Assembly (NCBI RefSeq): GCF_042664895.1
Contig: NZ_JBHTBQ010000033.1
Span: 1 to 64,000, forward strand
DNA: 64,000 nt
Direction: 5' to 3'
Origin: Iodobacter arcticus
GTDB taxonomy: Bacteria; Pseudomonadota; Gammaproteobacteria; Burkholderiales; Chitinibacteraceae
A program made the position numbers and the translations under genes. A model generated the notes under the pieces. That model did not search any database, was not told where the DNA came from, and saw only the letters and a program-made list of their open reading frames with translations. Of the stretch, positions 26,606 through 34,940 are shown piece by piece. Within the stretch, counting starts at the first letter, position 1, and each line of letters begins with the position of its first letter.

Positions 26606-27520
26606 TTAATCCTCTACTTTACCGAGTAATAGGTATTCAATCACTGCTTTTTGTGTGTGCATACGATTTTCTGCTTCATCCCAGACTACCGATTGTGGGC
26701 CATCGATCACTTCCGGGTCGACTTCTTCGCCGCGATGCGCAGGTAGGCAGTGCATAAACATCGCGTTTGCCTTGGCTTGCAGCATCACTTTTTCGCTGAC
26801 TTTATAGTGCAAAAAGTCTTTTCGGCGTTGCAGGGTTTCGCGCTCAAACCCCATTGAGGTGCAAACGTCGGTGCTGACGATATCGGCATCTCTGGCCGCT
26901 TGGTACGGATCATAAAAGGTTTCGAAATGGTCAATGCCGTATTTCTGGCCGTCTAAAACCGTCATTTCATAGCCGCGCGGGCAGGCTTGATTGAGTTTGA
27001 AGTTAAAAATCTTTGCTGCTTGCAGCCAGGTGCGGGAGATATTGTTGCTGTCCCCAATCCAGGCTACAGTTTTGCCTTCGATCGAGCCATTTTTTTCGAT
27101 ATAGGTAAAAATATCGGCCAGAATCTGGCATGGATGATACTCATTGGTCAGCCCGTTAATCACGGGCACTAATGAATTATCGGCAAAGCGTTCAACAATG
27201 CTTTGCTCAAAAGTGCGAACCATCACGATATTGGTCATGCGGCTAATCACTTTAGCCACATCTTCGATCGGCTCGCCACGGCCTAACTGGGTGTCTTTGG
27301 ATTGCAAAAACATGGCATGGCCGCCGAATTGCGCCATACCCGCTTCAAAAGAAACACGGGTACGGGTGGATGATTTTTCAAAAATCATGGCCAAAACTTT
27401 ACCGATCAGGGGCTGATAAAGTTCGCCTGCAGCTAGTTTTGCTTTAAGAATGGCGGCGCGTTTGAATAAGTAATCGTATTCTTCGCGGGTGAAATCAGTG
27501 AATTGCAGATAATGGCGCAT
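26606..27520 (-). CDS. argF: Ornithine carbamoyltransferase ArgF
   Basis: 304 residues. Carbamoyl-phosphate loop SSTRTRVSFE near residue 51, HPCQILAD, the ornithine-site region and MHCLPAHRGEEV with catalytic Cys. It makes citrulline, the substrate of the nearby ArgG. Length is standard. The 341-bp gap to the divergent DUF3579 gene must hold its promoter; I could not define an ArgR box by eye. Confidence 0.96.
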   Translation of the reverse strand: MRHYLQFTDFTREEYDYLFKRAAILKAKLAAGELYQPLIGKVLAMIFEKSSTRTRVSFEAGMAQFGGHAMFLQSKDTQLGRGEPIEDVAKVISRMTNIVMVRTFEQSIVERFADNSLVPVINGLTNEYHPCQILADIFTYIEKNGSIEGKTVAWIGDSNNISRTWLQAAKIFNFKLNQACPRGYEMTVLDGQKYGIDHFETFYDPYQAARDADIVSTDVCTSMGFERETLQRRKDFLHYKVSEKVMLQAKANAMFMHCLPAHRGEEVDPEVIDGPQSVVWDEAENRMHTQKAVIEYLLLGKVED

Positions 27521-27814
27521 AGGGAACAGTCCGAATGGGCTGCCGCTTCAAGAAAGATAAATCTCAGTGCGCTCAAAGCTCTGATCCACTGTGCTCCGCA
27601 CAATTTCTTACAGGTTTTCGACGCTACACCATGATTTTTTACGCAGACTAGGCTGCTTTCATTTTTGAAACGGGTTGAGCCACTTTGAGAAAAAACAACC
27701 ATTATTCAACCGTTTGCAGGCGGCTGGCAAGCTTTGTCAGCGTCTTATTGTTTTATTCGTGGTGTCTGATCTGCAAGTGTTTGAGAATTTCTAAGGCAGC
27801 AGTTTGGCCTGCGA

Positions 27815-27823
27815 TGGTATAAT
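27815..27823 (+). promoter_or_regulatory. Extended -10 promoter of the DUF3579 gene
   Basis: TGGTATAAT is a perfect TATAAT with a TG extension, 38 bases before the ATG. No matching -35 hexamer is evident. It lies in the 341-bp divergent region 27521-27861, in which no other feature was recognised. Confidence 0.55.
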
Positions 27824-27861
27824 CTGGAGGATATTCCACCATTAAATACGCTGTTGTTAAA

Positions 27862-28176
27862 ATGATCTGCAATCCATACGAAATCATTATTCAGGGCATT
27901 ACCAGTAATGGGCGTGAATTTCGGCCCAGCGACTGGGCCGATCGCTTGTCTGGCATCTTAAGCACATTTGGCGTTGATCAAAAGCTTTCTTACGCCCCTT
28001 TTGTTCGCCCTATGGTGCACGACAATGTTCGTTGTGTGGCTGTGGACAAACAGCTTGAAAAAATCGATCCGCGTGTCTTCGAATTCCTCATGACCTTTGC
28101 CCGCGACAATGATTTACGCATTGTTGATTGCCGCTCCCTGCTGAGTGAGCATTACGCGGATAAACCCGCAGAATAA
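27862..28176 (+). CDS. DUF3579 family protein
   Basis: 104 residues, matching the DUF3579 pattern: ICNPYEIIIQGITSNGREFR, PSDWADRLSGILSTFG, and DIR/VDCRSL near the end. The family is betaproteobacterial, has no established function, and is often next to argF as here (divergent). No signal peptide or membrane segment. An extended -10 element lies upstream. Confidence 0.8.
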   Translation: MICNPYEIIIQGITSNGREFRPSDWADRLSGILSTFGVDQKLSYAPFVRPMVHDNVRCVAVDKQLEKIDPRVFEFLMTFARDNDLRIVDCRSLLSEHYADKPAE

Positions 28177-28188
28177 ACGCGATTGTGA

Positions 28189-28209
28189 CAGCCAGACCTT
28201 GTCTGGCTG
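28189..28209 (+). terminator. Hairpin after the DUF3579 gene
   Basis: 9-bp perfect stem CAGCCAGAC / GTCTGGCTG with a CTT loop, 12 bp after the stop. The following sequence is only moderately T-rich. The remaining 255 bp to the next gene show nothing recognisable. Confidence 0.55.
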
Positions 28210-28464
28210 CATCTTCCTTGCGCGCTTTCTTTCCTTTGATGCCGATCTTTGCATGTTTTGCTGCGGCTATTGGCTTGTTTGATGCACTAAAAATAGTATG
28301 AATCTTTTGATTCCTGTGATGATTGGCTTGTTGCGTTGCACCAAGAGCGTCTATGCTGAATTAATTGCTTGTTTGCTGTTGATTAATCAGTCAGTTAGCA
28401 AGATTGCCTGATGATCTAACTGGCTCCGGGCACGGCCATTTTCAATTGATATGAAAGGTGTGTT

Positions 28465-29205
28465 ATGAGACTGAAAGATAAAGTTGCGATTATCACAGGT
28501 TCCGCCAGCGGAATTGGCCAGGCCACAGCGATTAAGTTTGCCGCAGAGGGCGCTAAAGTGGTGGTGTGTGATGTGAACCAGAGCGGTATTGATGCCGTCG
28601 TTTCTAGCCTTGTACAAAGCGGCGCAGTGGCGGTAGGGCATGTGGTGGACGTGACCAATAAAACCCAGATTGCCGAAATGGTGGCGGCGGTTAAGGCGCA
28701 ATTTGGCCGCATCGATGTGCTGGTGAATAACGCCGGTATTGTGCAAGACGCACAACTGATCAAAATGACCGAAGATCAGTTTGATCGCGTGATCGATATT
28801 AATCTGAAAGGCGTTTACAACTGCGCCCGCGCTGTGGTCGATACCATGGTAGAGCAGGGCAGTGGTGTGATTTTAAATGCCTCATCGGTAGTGGGCGTGT
28901 ACGGCAATTTTGGCCAGACTAATTACGCAGCGGCTAAATTTGGGGTGATTGGCTTTGTTAAAACATGGGCTAAAGAGCTGGGTAAGAAAGGTATTCGTGC
29001 TAATGCCGTTTGCCCCGGCTTTGTAGCAACACCGATCCTGAAAGCCATGCCAGAAAAAGTGATTCAAGATATGGAAGCGCGTGTGCCCATGAAGCGCATG
29101 GCCCGACCAGAAGAAATTGCCAATGTGTATGCATTTTTAGCTAGCGATGAAGCGAGCTATATTAACGGTGCAGCGATTGAAGTGACGGGTGGGTTGACGT
29201 TGTAA
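28465..29205 (+). CDS. SDR-family 3-oxoacyl-ACP/acetoacetyl-CoA reductase-like enzyme
   Basis: 246 residues of a classical short-chain dehydrogenase: cofactor motif TGSASGIG near residue 12, NNAG near 90, and catalytic YAAAK preceded by the Ser of NASSVVG. The C-terminus INGAAIEVTGGLTL is FabG-like. It is probably an NAD(P)H-dependent reductase of 3-oxoacyl thioesters; no fab or pha genes adjoin to fix the substrate. The AAAGGTG site 7 bases before the ATG supports the start. Confidence 0.75.
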   Translation: MRLKDKVAIITGSASGIGQATAIKFAAEGAKVVVCDVNQSGIDAVVSSLVQSGAVAVGHVVDVTNKTQIAEMVAAVKAQFGRIDVLVNNAGIVQDAQLIKMTEDQFDRVIDINLKGVYNCARAVVDTMVEQGSGVILNASSVVGVYGNFGQTNYAAAKFGVIGFVKTWAKELGKKGIRANAVCPGFVATPILKAMPEKVIQDMEARVPMKRMARPEEIANVYAFLASDEASYINGAAIEVTGGLTL

Positions 29206-29230
29206 GGTTGGAAAAACCTACGTTCTGTAG

Positions 29231-29310
29231 GCACAGAGCTAAAGGGAGAACACAGAGGACACAGAGAAAACCTAATGTTGGTTTTCTTCGTGTCCTCTCT
29301 TTATTTGCCC
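29231..29310. repeat. CACAGAGGACACAGAG family repeat, short copy
   Basis: GAACACAGAGGACACAGAG is followed after a short loop by its partial inverse GTGTCCTCTC. It is a degenerate copy of the family at 30116, 43374, 56571 and 62825. Confidence 0.6.
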
Positions 29311-29319
29311 CTGTAATAA

Positions 29320-29467
29320 CGTAGGGTGGGTTAGGTCGCTCTTGATGGATATTGCTTCGCTGATCTTATTCGGCCGTAACCCACCATGGCACTGCGCTGC
29401 GGCGCGTTACGGCCAAGACACGGTAGCGCTCATATTCAGTGCATCGTTTGGCCTAACCCACCCTACG
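29320..29467. repeat. 148-bp element with 16-bp terminal inverted repeats
   Basis: CGTAGGGTGGGTTAGG at 29320-29335 and its exact inverse CCTAACCCACCCTACG at 29452-29467 bound an interior with a second inverted pair (CCGTAAC / GTTACGG). No coding capacity. The left part recurs at 30038-30103. It resembles a MITE and lies between the SDR gene and csoR. Confidence 0.75.
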
Positions 29468-29497
29468 GGATCTGTATCTACGGAGTTAGGGTGTGTT

Positions 29498-29815
29498 TTA
29501 CCCCAGCGTTTTTCCACTGAGCTTTTTAACCACCATCATCAGCTCATCAATCGCCGCGTCCCCTTCTCCTTCTTTAATTGCCTTTGCCACACAGCCGTGA
29601 GCATGGTTTTCTAAGAGTTGCATGGCGACTGAATCTATGGCTGATTTAATGGCCGAGATTTGCGTCAGTACATCCACGCAGTATCTATCCTCATCGACCA
29701 TTTTAATCACGCCACGTACCTGGCCTTCAATACGATTGAGGCGGGAAAGCAGCTTTTGCTTGCCCGGCTGAACCACTTTTGGCCCTTCATCTGGGCAGCA
29801 ATCAGACAAGCTCAA
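29498..29815 (-). CDS. csoR: CsoR/RcnR-family copper-sensing repressor
   Basis: About 105 residues, all-helical CsoR family: LLSRLNRIEGQVRGVIKMVD, then the Cys of RYCVDVLTQISA and the His and Cys of ENHAHGCV, the C-H-C copper site of CsoR. With Cu(I) bound it leaves its operator and relieves repression. The frame is open to a GTG at 29839, but the TTG at 29815 is 6 bases after AAGGAG and overlaps copZ by only 14 bases, so I prefer it. It is last in copA-copZ-csoR, implying autoregulation via the site at 32439. Confidence 0.82.
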   Translation of the reverse strand: MSLSDCCPDEGPKVVQPGKQKLLSRLNRIEGQVRGVIKMVDEDRYCVDVLTQISAIKSAIDSVAMQLLENHAHGCVAKAIKEGEGDAAIDELMMVVKKLSGKTLG

Positions 29816-30008
29816 AGCCCGCTCCTTCAATCGCGTCACTCAGGGAGTCAGTCGAAGTAAGGACGGCGTTGTGATCTACTTTAGCGATGCCGCTTTCTAA
29901 ATCAATCGCCACATGGCTCACGCCGGGTAGGGCGCTTAACACGCTGGTTAAAGTACGTACACAACCCATACAAGTCATGCCTTCGATTTTAAGGGTGCTG
30001 TGTTCCAT
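29802..30008 (-). CDS. copZ: CopZ-like copper chaperone (HMA domain)
   Basis: 68 residues, a single heavy-metal-associated domain with GMTCMGCV near residue 10 holding the two Cu(I)-binding Cys. The C-terminus SDAIEGAGFELV is typical. It passes Cu(I) to the P-type ATPase encoded upstream. AAGGAGC lies about 6 bases before the ATG. Its 3' end overlaps the likely csoR start. Confidence 0.9.
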   Translation of the reverse strand: MEHSTLKIEGMTCMGCVRTLTSVLSALPGVSHVAIDLESGIAKVDHNAVLTSTDSLSDAIEGAGFELV

Positions 30009-30037
30009 TTGTTGCTCCTTTAAATGTATAAAAAAAT

Positions 30038-30103
30038 GTAGGGCGGGTTAGGCCGCTCTTGATGCTCATTAAAGACGCTGATTTATTTCGGTCGTAACCC
30101 GCC
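30038..30103. repeat. Second, partial copy of the GTAGGGTGGGTTAGG element
   Basis: GTAGGGCGGGTTAGG then CCGCTCTTGATG and a GTCGTAACCCGCC end align with 29321-29385 with scattered changes. The right half and right terminal repeat are missing. It lies in the copA-copZ gap. Confidence 0.65.
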
Positions 30104-30115
30104 GTGAAACTGAGT

Positions 30116-30309
30116 AAAACCCAAATATTGAATCACAGAGAGCACGGAGGACACAGAGTTCCACAGAGAAAACCTAAGGCTCTTAAAAGCTCACGCATCC
30201 ATGCCCTGCCCATCGTGTGGGCACGACGGTGTATCCTTACATGAGCTGCTTTTCTCCGTGTAACTCCGTGATCTCTGTGTCCTCCGTGTTTTAAGAGGTG
30301 GGTTTTTGT
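30116..30309. repeat. CACGGAGGACACAGAG family inverted repeat, overlapping the end of copA
   Basis: Left arm AACCCAAATATTGAATCACAG plus GAGCACGGAGGACACAGAG; right arm ends CTCTGTGTCCTCCGTG then TTTTAAGAGGTGGGTTT. The arms pair across ~70 bp. The right end supplies the stop and last few codons of copA. Confidence 0.7.
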
Positions 30310-32411
30310 TCTGAAACCCCTTCACTTCTCCACCGCCTCAGTAATAGTGAGTTACTCACTACCGAAACCGAGCTCAGCGCCATGGCCGCTCCGGCCAGTA
30401 CCGGGTTAAGCAGGCCGATGGCCGCCAGCGGTATGCCAAGCGTGTTATAGAAAAACGCGAAGAATAGATTCTGGCGGATTTTCTTGATGGTGGCGCGGGA
30501 TAGTGCAATCGCGTCGCTCACCGCTAGTAAGTCGTTATGCAGCAGGGTGATGTCGGCGGCTTCGATCGCCACATCGCTACCTGCTCCCATCGCAAAGCTC
30601 ACTGCTGCAACGGCGAGTGCGGGGGCGTCGTTTACACCATCACCGACCATGGCTACAACTTTAGTTTGCTGCTGGATAAACGCCGCTTTGTCTTGCGGGC
30701 GCATTAAGGCCTGATGCTGGCGGATGCCACTGGCCTTGGCAATGGCGGCAGCGGTGGCAGGCTGATCGCCAGTCAGCATCACCACTTCAATGCCCATTGC
30801 CTGCAAGCGTTTAACGGCTTCTATCGAGCTGGCTCGCAGTGTATCGGCCAGTGCTAATTGCCCCAGCAGGATGCCATTCTTGGCGATACTGACCAAGGTA
30901 TGTGGCTGGGTATTTTTCTCAGGCATTTCGCCTGCCCAGCTTGGAATGCCGACCTTGATTTCACTGCCGTCACCGAGCTTACCCATCACGCCTTGCCCCG
31001 GTACAGCTACAAAGTCACTGATAGGCAGTAGAGGTAGGATATTGGCGGCCAAGATGGCGTGGGCTAATGGGTGTTCCGATCCTTGCTCCAAACTGGCAGC
31101 CAGCTGCAGCAATTCATCTTTGGAGATGCCACTCTGTAAACTGATGATCTCTACCACCTTGGCTTGCCCAGTGGTGAGTGTGCCGGTTTTATCGACCACC
31201 AGCATTTCAATCTTGCCTGCATGCTCTAGCGCTGTGGCATTTCTAAATAAAATCCCCTGCTGCGCCGCACGGCCAATCCCTACCGAGATGGCCGTGGGTG
31301 TGGCTAGCCCCAAGGCGCAAGGGCAGGCGATGACTAAGACGGCAACGGCGTGAATCAGCCCCGTAACGGCGCTATCCCAGTACCAAAAGCTGCCAAAAAA
31401 TGTAAGCACGGCAATCGCCGCCACGATGGGCACAAATACACCGGAAATCTGATCAGCAAGCCGCTGGATTGGCGCTTTAGAGCCTTGGGCATGGGCCACC
31501 AGCCGTACAATTTCAGCCAGCTGTGTTTTACTACCCACGCTGCTGGCCTTGATTTTGAGCATGCCGCTGCTGTTTTTAGTGGCGGCAAAAACTTTGCTGT
31601 CGATATTTTTTTCGACTGGCAAGCTCTCACCCGTCAGCATGCTTTCATCGACCGCTGCTTGGCCTTCAATGACCACGCCATCAACGGGAATGACTTCACC
31701 GTGGCGCACAATCACAATATCGCCGGGCTTGAGTTGGTTGATGGGTAGATCAATCAGTCCTTCCGCCGTTTCTACTCTCGCTGTTTTGGGTTGAAGCTTT
31801 AACAGCTCGCTAATCGCCCCTGATGTCTTCTTTTTGGCGCGGCTTTCCAGCCATTTTCCTGCCAGTACCAGCGTAATAATCACCGCGCTGGCTTCAAAAT
31901 AAACGTGCTGCTCGTGCAGGCCCAGCAGGGTAACGGCGGCAGACAGGCCGTAAGCCATGGTCGTGCCCAGCGCTACCAGCACATCCATATTTGCCCCGCC
32001 ACTTTTCAGCGCAAAAAACGCCCCGCGATAAAAACGCCAGCCCAAAATAAATTGCACTGGTGTGGCGAGCAGCATTTGTAGCCAACGCGGCAATAGCTCG
32101 GCGTGCTCAAGACTAAACATGCTGGCCATCAGCGGCAGGCTAAGCAGGGCGGCGATCAGTAGCGGCCAGCGCTCGTCTTTCTCTGCAGCAGCAGGCGTGC
32201 TGGCTAGCTCGGCCGTAAACCCTGCACGGCTGATGGTGGCGATCAGCGATTCGGCGGTAATGCTGAGGTCGCTACGGTTGATATGTGCGGTTTCAGTCGC
32301 AAAATTAACCTCGGCGGCCACGCCAGTCTGACGATTGAGGATTTTCTCAATCCGCGCCGCACACGCTGCGCAGGTCATACCACCAAGACGAAGTTGGATT
32401 TCTGAAGTCAT
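30291..32411 (-). CDS. copA: Cu(I)-exporting P-type ATPase CopA
   Basis: 706 residues. One N-terminal HMA domain with MTCAAC (Cys 14 and 17), then the P1B core: membrane CPC motif in ACPCALG (Cys 363/365), phosphorylation site DKTGTLT (Asp 407), HP motif in GSEHPLAHA, and GDGVNDAP. About eight membrane helices. It pumps Cu(I) to the periplasm. AGGAGGGG precedes the ATG, and a CsoR-like operator lies 28 bp upstream. Its last codons and stop are formed by a repeat. It leads copA-copZ-csoR, though 282 bp of repeats separate it from copZ. Confidence 0.95.
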   Translation of the reverse strand: MTSEIQLRLGGMTCAACAARIEKILNRQTGVAAEVNFATETAHINRSDLSITAESLIATISRAGFTAELASTPAAAEKDERWPLLIAALLSLPLMASMFSLEHAELLPRWLQMLLATPVQFILGWRFYRGAFFALKSGGANMDVLVALGTTMAYGLSAAVTLLGLHEQHVYFEASAVIITLVLAGKWLESRAKKKTSGAISELLKLQPKTARVETAEGLIDLPINQLKPGDIVIVRHGEVIPVDGVVIEGQAAVDESMLTGESLPVEKNIDSKVFAATKNSSGMLKIKASSVGSKTQLAEIVRLVAHAQGSKAPIQRLADQISGVFVPIVAAIAVLTFFGSFWYWDSAVTGLIHAVAVLVIACPCALGLATPTAISVGIGRAAQQGILFRNATALEHAGKIEMLVVDKTGTLTTGQAKVVEIISLQSGISKDELLQLAASLEQGSEHPLAHAILAANILPLLPISDFVAVPGQGVMGKLGDGSEIKVGIPSWAGEMPEKNTQPHTLVSIAKNGILLGQLALADTLRASSIEAVKRLQAMGIEVVMLTGDQPATAAAIAKASGIRQHQALMRPQDKAAFIQQQTKVVAMVGDGVNDAPALAVAAVSFAMGAGSDVAIEAADITLLHNDLLAVSDAIALSRATIKKIRQNLFFAFFYNTLGIPLAAIGLLNPVLAGAAMALSSVSVVSNSLLLRRWRSEGVSEQKPTS

Positions 32412-32438
32412 TTTTCCCCTCCTGTTGGTAATGATAAT

Positions 32439-32455
32439 ATGCCCATGTAGGGTAT
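32439..32455. promoter_or_regulatory. CsoR-like operator in the copA promoter
   Basis: ATGCCCATGTAGGGTAT has paired half-sites ATnCCC and GGGnAT separated by 5 bases, the general form of CsoR/RcnR-family operators. A TATTAT -10 candidate for copA overlaps its downstream edge on the minus strand. This placement fits repression by the CsoR encoded downstream. Confidence 0.5.
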
Positions 32456-32469
32456 GTTGGAAGGGGTTT

Positions 32470-32848
32470 TTGGGGAGAGGACAAAATAGTGCGTTCTATG
32501 AGCGCTTGCTTAAAAAAGCTGAGTGAATGATTTAGTGGTCAAGTATTTTCAGGCACCAAGATCAGTTTTTTTGCTGCCATTTCTTGCTCGTAAATCATCG
32601 GTGGTTTGTGCCTCGGGCGGAGTGAAATCGCATGTTTTACCCCATTCTTTCGACCTGATCAGCCATTTGTATCGGATTTGACCCGTATACTTCGTGGCCT
32701 GATCGGTAGGCAGAGACCGACCCACAGCGGCGGGTCAGCAGCAATATTGTGGTTTGACCTAGATTAATTGCGTGCTAGGACAAAAATCAGCAATCTGCCC
32801 TAGGTCAGTTTTCAATCAGCGCCAACAGAATGGGTAGGAATCAGAAAC
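32470..32848. other. Gene-free stretch with probable insertion-sequence debris
   Basis: About 380 bp between copA and the PhzF gene with no intact gene. On the minus strand, short open frames ending near 32539-32556 read like the last ~30-50 codons of a transposase (one reads PPMIYEQEMAAKKL before its stop), but I could not name a family. The right part contains TTTGACC and GGTCAGTTTTCAATC stretches that resemble IS21-type ends. Treat as degenerate mobile DNA. Confidence 0.35.
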
Positions 32849-33751
32849 ATGAAAATCAGAGCTTACACACTCAATGCATTTGCGAAGACCAGTCAAGGCG
32901 GCAATCCAGCCGGAGTCGTCTTCGATGCGGACGCTTTGACTGAATCGCAAATGCATGAAATTGCCAGAATCATTGGCTTCAGCGAAACAGCCTTTTTGAT
33001 GAAATCCAGTGTCGCGGACTTCAAAGTGCGTTTTTTTACGCCAACAGATGAAGTGGATCTTTGTGGGCATGCCACGATAGCAACGTTCTTTGCTCTGGCA
33101 AAGTTGGGATTCGTGCGGCCCGGCCAGTACACGCAGGAAACCAAAGCCGGGTTGATGAAAGTGGTTGTAGCCGATGATTTGTCGATCCTGATGGATCAGA
33201 AAGCCCCAAGTTTTTTTGACGTTTTAGAACCTGCTGATATTGCAGGTTCTCTGAATCTGAATGTGAATGAACTTATGGCGGGTATGCCCGTACAGATAGT
33301 GAGCACCGGCATCCGGGATATCATGGTTCCGGTCAAGTCCTTGAAAATCCTTCACGAAATGAAGCCCGACTTTGACCGAGTTGCCGACATCAGCAGGCAG
33401 CGGAACGTCGTGGGCTTTCACGTATTCACACTAGAGACTTTGAACGAAGGGATGGCCCACTGTAGAAACTTGGCACCACTTTATGGCATTCCAGAGGAAT
33501 CCGCGACAGGGACGTCTAACGGTGCTCTTGCTTCATATCTGTTTCAACAGGGGCTAGTTAACTCTTTACAAGCAAAAAAAATTGTCATGGAGCAGGGCTA
33601 TTCGATGGAAATGCCTTCAGAAGTCGTGGTGTCTTTGACAACGGAAGGAAATACTATTTTGCAGGTTAAGGTTGGAGGCAAGGCTTTGAATTTGACTGAG
33701 CGGGAGATTGAACTGTCCTGCTCCAAATAAAAGATAAACTGAAAACTGCCC
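32803..33751. mobile_element. PhzF gene flanked by 12-bp imperfect inverted repeats
   Basis: GGTCAGTTTTCA at 32803-32814 and TGAAAACTGCCC at 33740-33751 are inverse at 11 of 12 positions and enclose exactly the PhzF-like gene. The right end falls inside the 3' part of the DUF2917 gene. This suggests a cassette-like insertion; no transposase is inside. Confidence 0.35.
32849..33730 (+). CDS. PhzF family isomerase/epimerase
   Basis: 293 residues with the two-domain PhzF (diaminopimelate-epimerase-like) fold. Hallmarks: YTLNAFAKTSQGGNPAGVV, GFSETAFL with the conserved catalytic Glu (~46), DLCGHATIATFFAL, and ESATGTSNGALASYL in the second half. PhzF catalyses an isomerisation in phenazine synthesis, but most homologues have unknown substrates and no phz genes are near. 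GTAGGAA precedes the ATG. The setting between IS-like debris and a broken DUF2917 gene suggests acquisition. Confidence 0.85.
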   Translation: MKIRAYTLNAFAKTSQGGNPAGVVFDADALTESQMHEIARIIGFSETAFLMKSSVADFKVRFFTPTDEVDLCGHATIATFFALAKLGFVRPGQYTQETKAGLMKVVVADDLSILMDQKAPSFFDVLEPADIAGSLNLNVNELMAGMPVQIVSTGIRDIMVPVKSLKILHEMKPDFDRVADISRQRNVVGFHVFTLETLNEGMAHCRNLAPLYGIPEESATGTSNGALASYLFQQGLVNSLQAKKIVMEQGYSMEMPSEVVVSLTTEGNTILQVKVGGKALNLTEREIELSCSK

Positions 33752-33949
33752 AAGGCCTTCAATCAGCACTTTCCCCTTGGGTAGAGCAAGCTGCGTGCCC
33801 TGCTTTAATTCAAAATCTTCACTGAAGCGATCGTGGGTTAGCCACAATTCGCCTGATTCACCGCTCATGTGGGCCGCATGGGCTAAATCGATCATAAATA
33901 ATTCACCTGCTTGTAAGTTAATTCTTAGATAGGTGAACATATCTTTCAT
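33750..33949 (-). pseudogene. DUF2917 protein, probably 3'-truncated
   Basis: The open frame runs 33949 to 33617. Residues 1-~66 match DUF2917 (INLQAGELFMIDLAHAAHMS, GELWLTHDRFSEDFEL, GTQLALPKGKVLIEGLG). After about 33750 the frame continues antisense into the 3' end of the PhzF gene, so the last ~45 residues are not native. The family has no defined function and commonly sits divergent to a LysR gene, as here. The natural end could not be checked by alignment. Confidence 0.5.
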
Positions 33950-34034
33950 TTCCTTGGCATAATCAATTCACTATATCCAAGAATATCAAGTGTGTTGCTG
34001 ATCAATTTTCAGCCTTTGTGTGAGAAAAACTAAC

Positions 34035-34925
34035 ATGAACGCATTGCCGCCCCTTGGGGCTTTACGTGCTTTTGAAGCGGTTGCGCGCTTGGGGAGTGTG
34101 GTTAAAGCCGCAGAATCCTTACATGTCACGCATAGCGCGATTAGCCATCAATTACGCACATTGGAAGACTTTTTAGGTTTGTCGTTGTTTTTGCGCGAAG
34201 GGAAAAAGCTGCTGCTGACGGAAGAGGGGCGGATTTACGCGCTGCGGGTGCGGGGTGCTTTGGGTGATATGGTAGAGGCGACCCAAAGGCTGCAAAGTTG
34301 CCCCAAGCCGCATGACATCACCATCGGCGTGGTGCCTTCATTTGCCCTGCACTGGTTGCTGCCGCGTCTGCCTGATTTTAAAGCGAAATACCCGCAATAC
34401 ACCGTCAACTTGCGTGCAGGCTTAGGTTTTGAGGATATGAGTGATGGCTTGCTTGATTTAGCGATTCGCATGGGGACGGGTAATTGGGAGGGGCTGCAAC
34501 AGCAGCATTTAATGGATGAAACCGTGCTTTTAGTCGCCGCGGCCCATTTTACGCCGCGCCCACAAACGTTAGCAGAGGTGAAAACTGCGGTGATTATTGC
34601 TAATCCTGCCATCCAATGGACTAGTTGGTGTCAGGCTGCGGGCCTTGCAGATTGGCGGCCTAAGCCTGCTTATACGTATAACGACAGCAATTTAGAAGTT
34701 GAAGCAGTTCGTTTAGGGCATGGGATTGCACTGAGCCGCCTATCTTTGGTGAGCGGCGATATTGCGGCGGGTAGTTTAGTGAAAATCACTGAGATAGAAG
34801 TCCCTTATCAGTACCCCTATTGGCTGATTTGGCCTGAAAGAAGCAGCGCCAGCCGCAAATTAGCTGATTTCTCTGCTTGGATTATTGGGCAGGCTAATGA
34901 CTTTGTGAATGGGCGTAATTCGTGA
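34035..34925 (+). CDS. LysR-family transcriptional regulator, GcvA-like
   Basis: About 296 residues from the ATG at 34035 (a GTG five codons upstream is possible). N-terminal winged helix PPLGALRAFEAVARLGSVVK followed by AAESLHVTHSAISHQLRTLE, then a substrate-binding domain with VGVVPSFALHWLLPRLP-like opening (ITIGVVPSFALHWLLPRLPD) and EAVRLGHGIALSR, the pattern of the GcvA group. It is divergent from the DUF2917 gene. Effector and targets are unknown. Confidence 0.85.
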   Translation: MNALPPLGALRAFEAVARLGSVVKAAESLHVTHSAISHQLRTLEDFLGLSLFLREGKKLLLTEEGRIYALRVRGALGDMVEATQRLQSCPKPHDITIGVVPSFALHWLLPRLPDFKAKYPQYTVNLRAGLGFEDMSDGLLDLAIRMGTGNWEGLQQQHLMDETVLLVAAAHFTPRPQTLAEVKTAVIIANPAIQWTSWCQAAGLADWRPKPAYTYNDSNLEVEAVRLGHGIALSRLSLVSGDIAAGSLVKITEIEVPYQYPYWLIWPERSSASRKLADFSAWIIGQANDFVNGRNS

Positions 34926-34940
34926 GAAAAAGACTAGTTT

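Noticed and set aside
27433..27702. 89-codon minus-strand frame upstream of argF
   Set aside because: Overlaps the argF start in another frame; no family pattern or ribosome site.
32640..32760. Tandem GATC/GGGTCA-like words suggesting a CRISPR or iteron array
   Set aside because: No regular repeat-spacer unit; the words are irregular and fit IS-end debris better.
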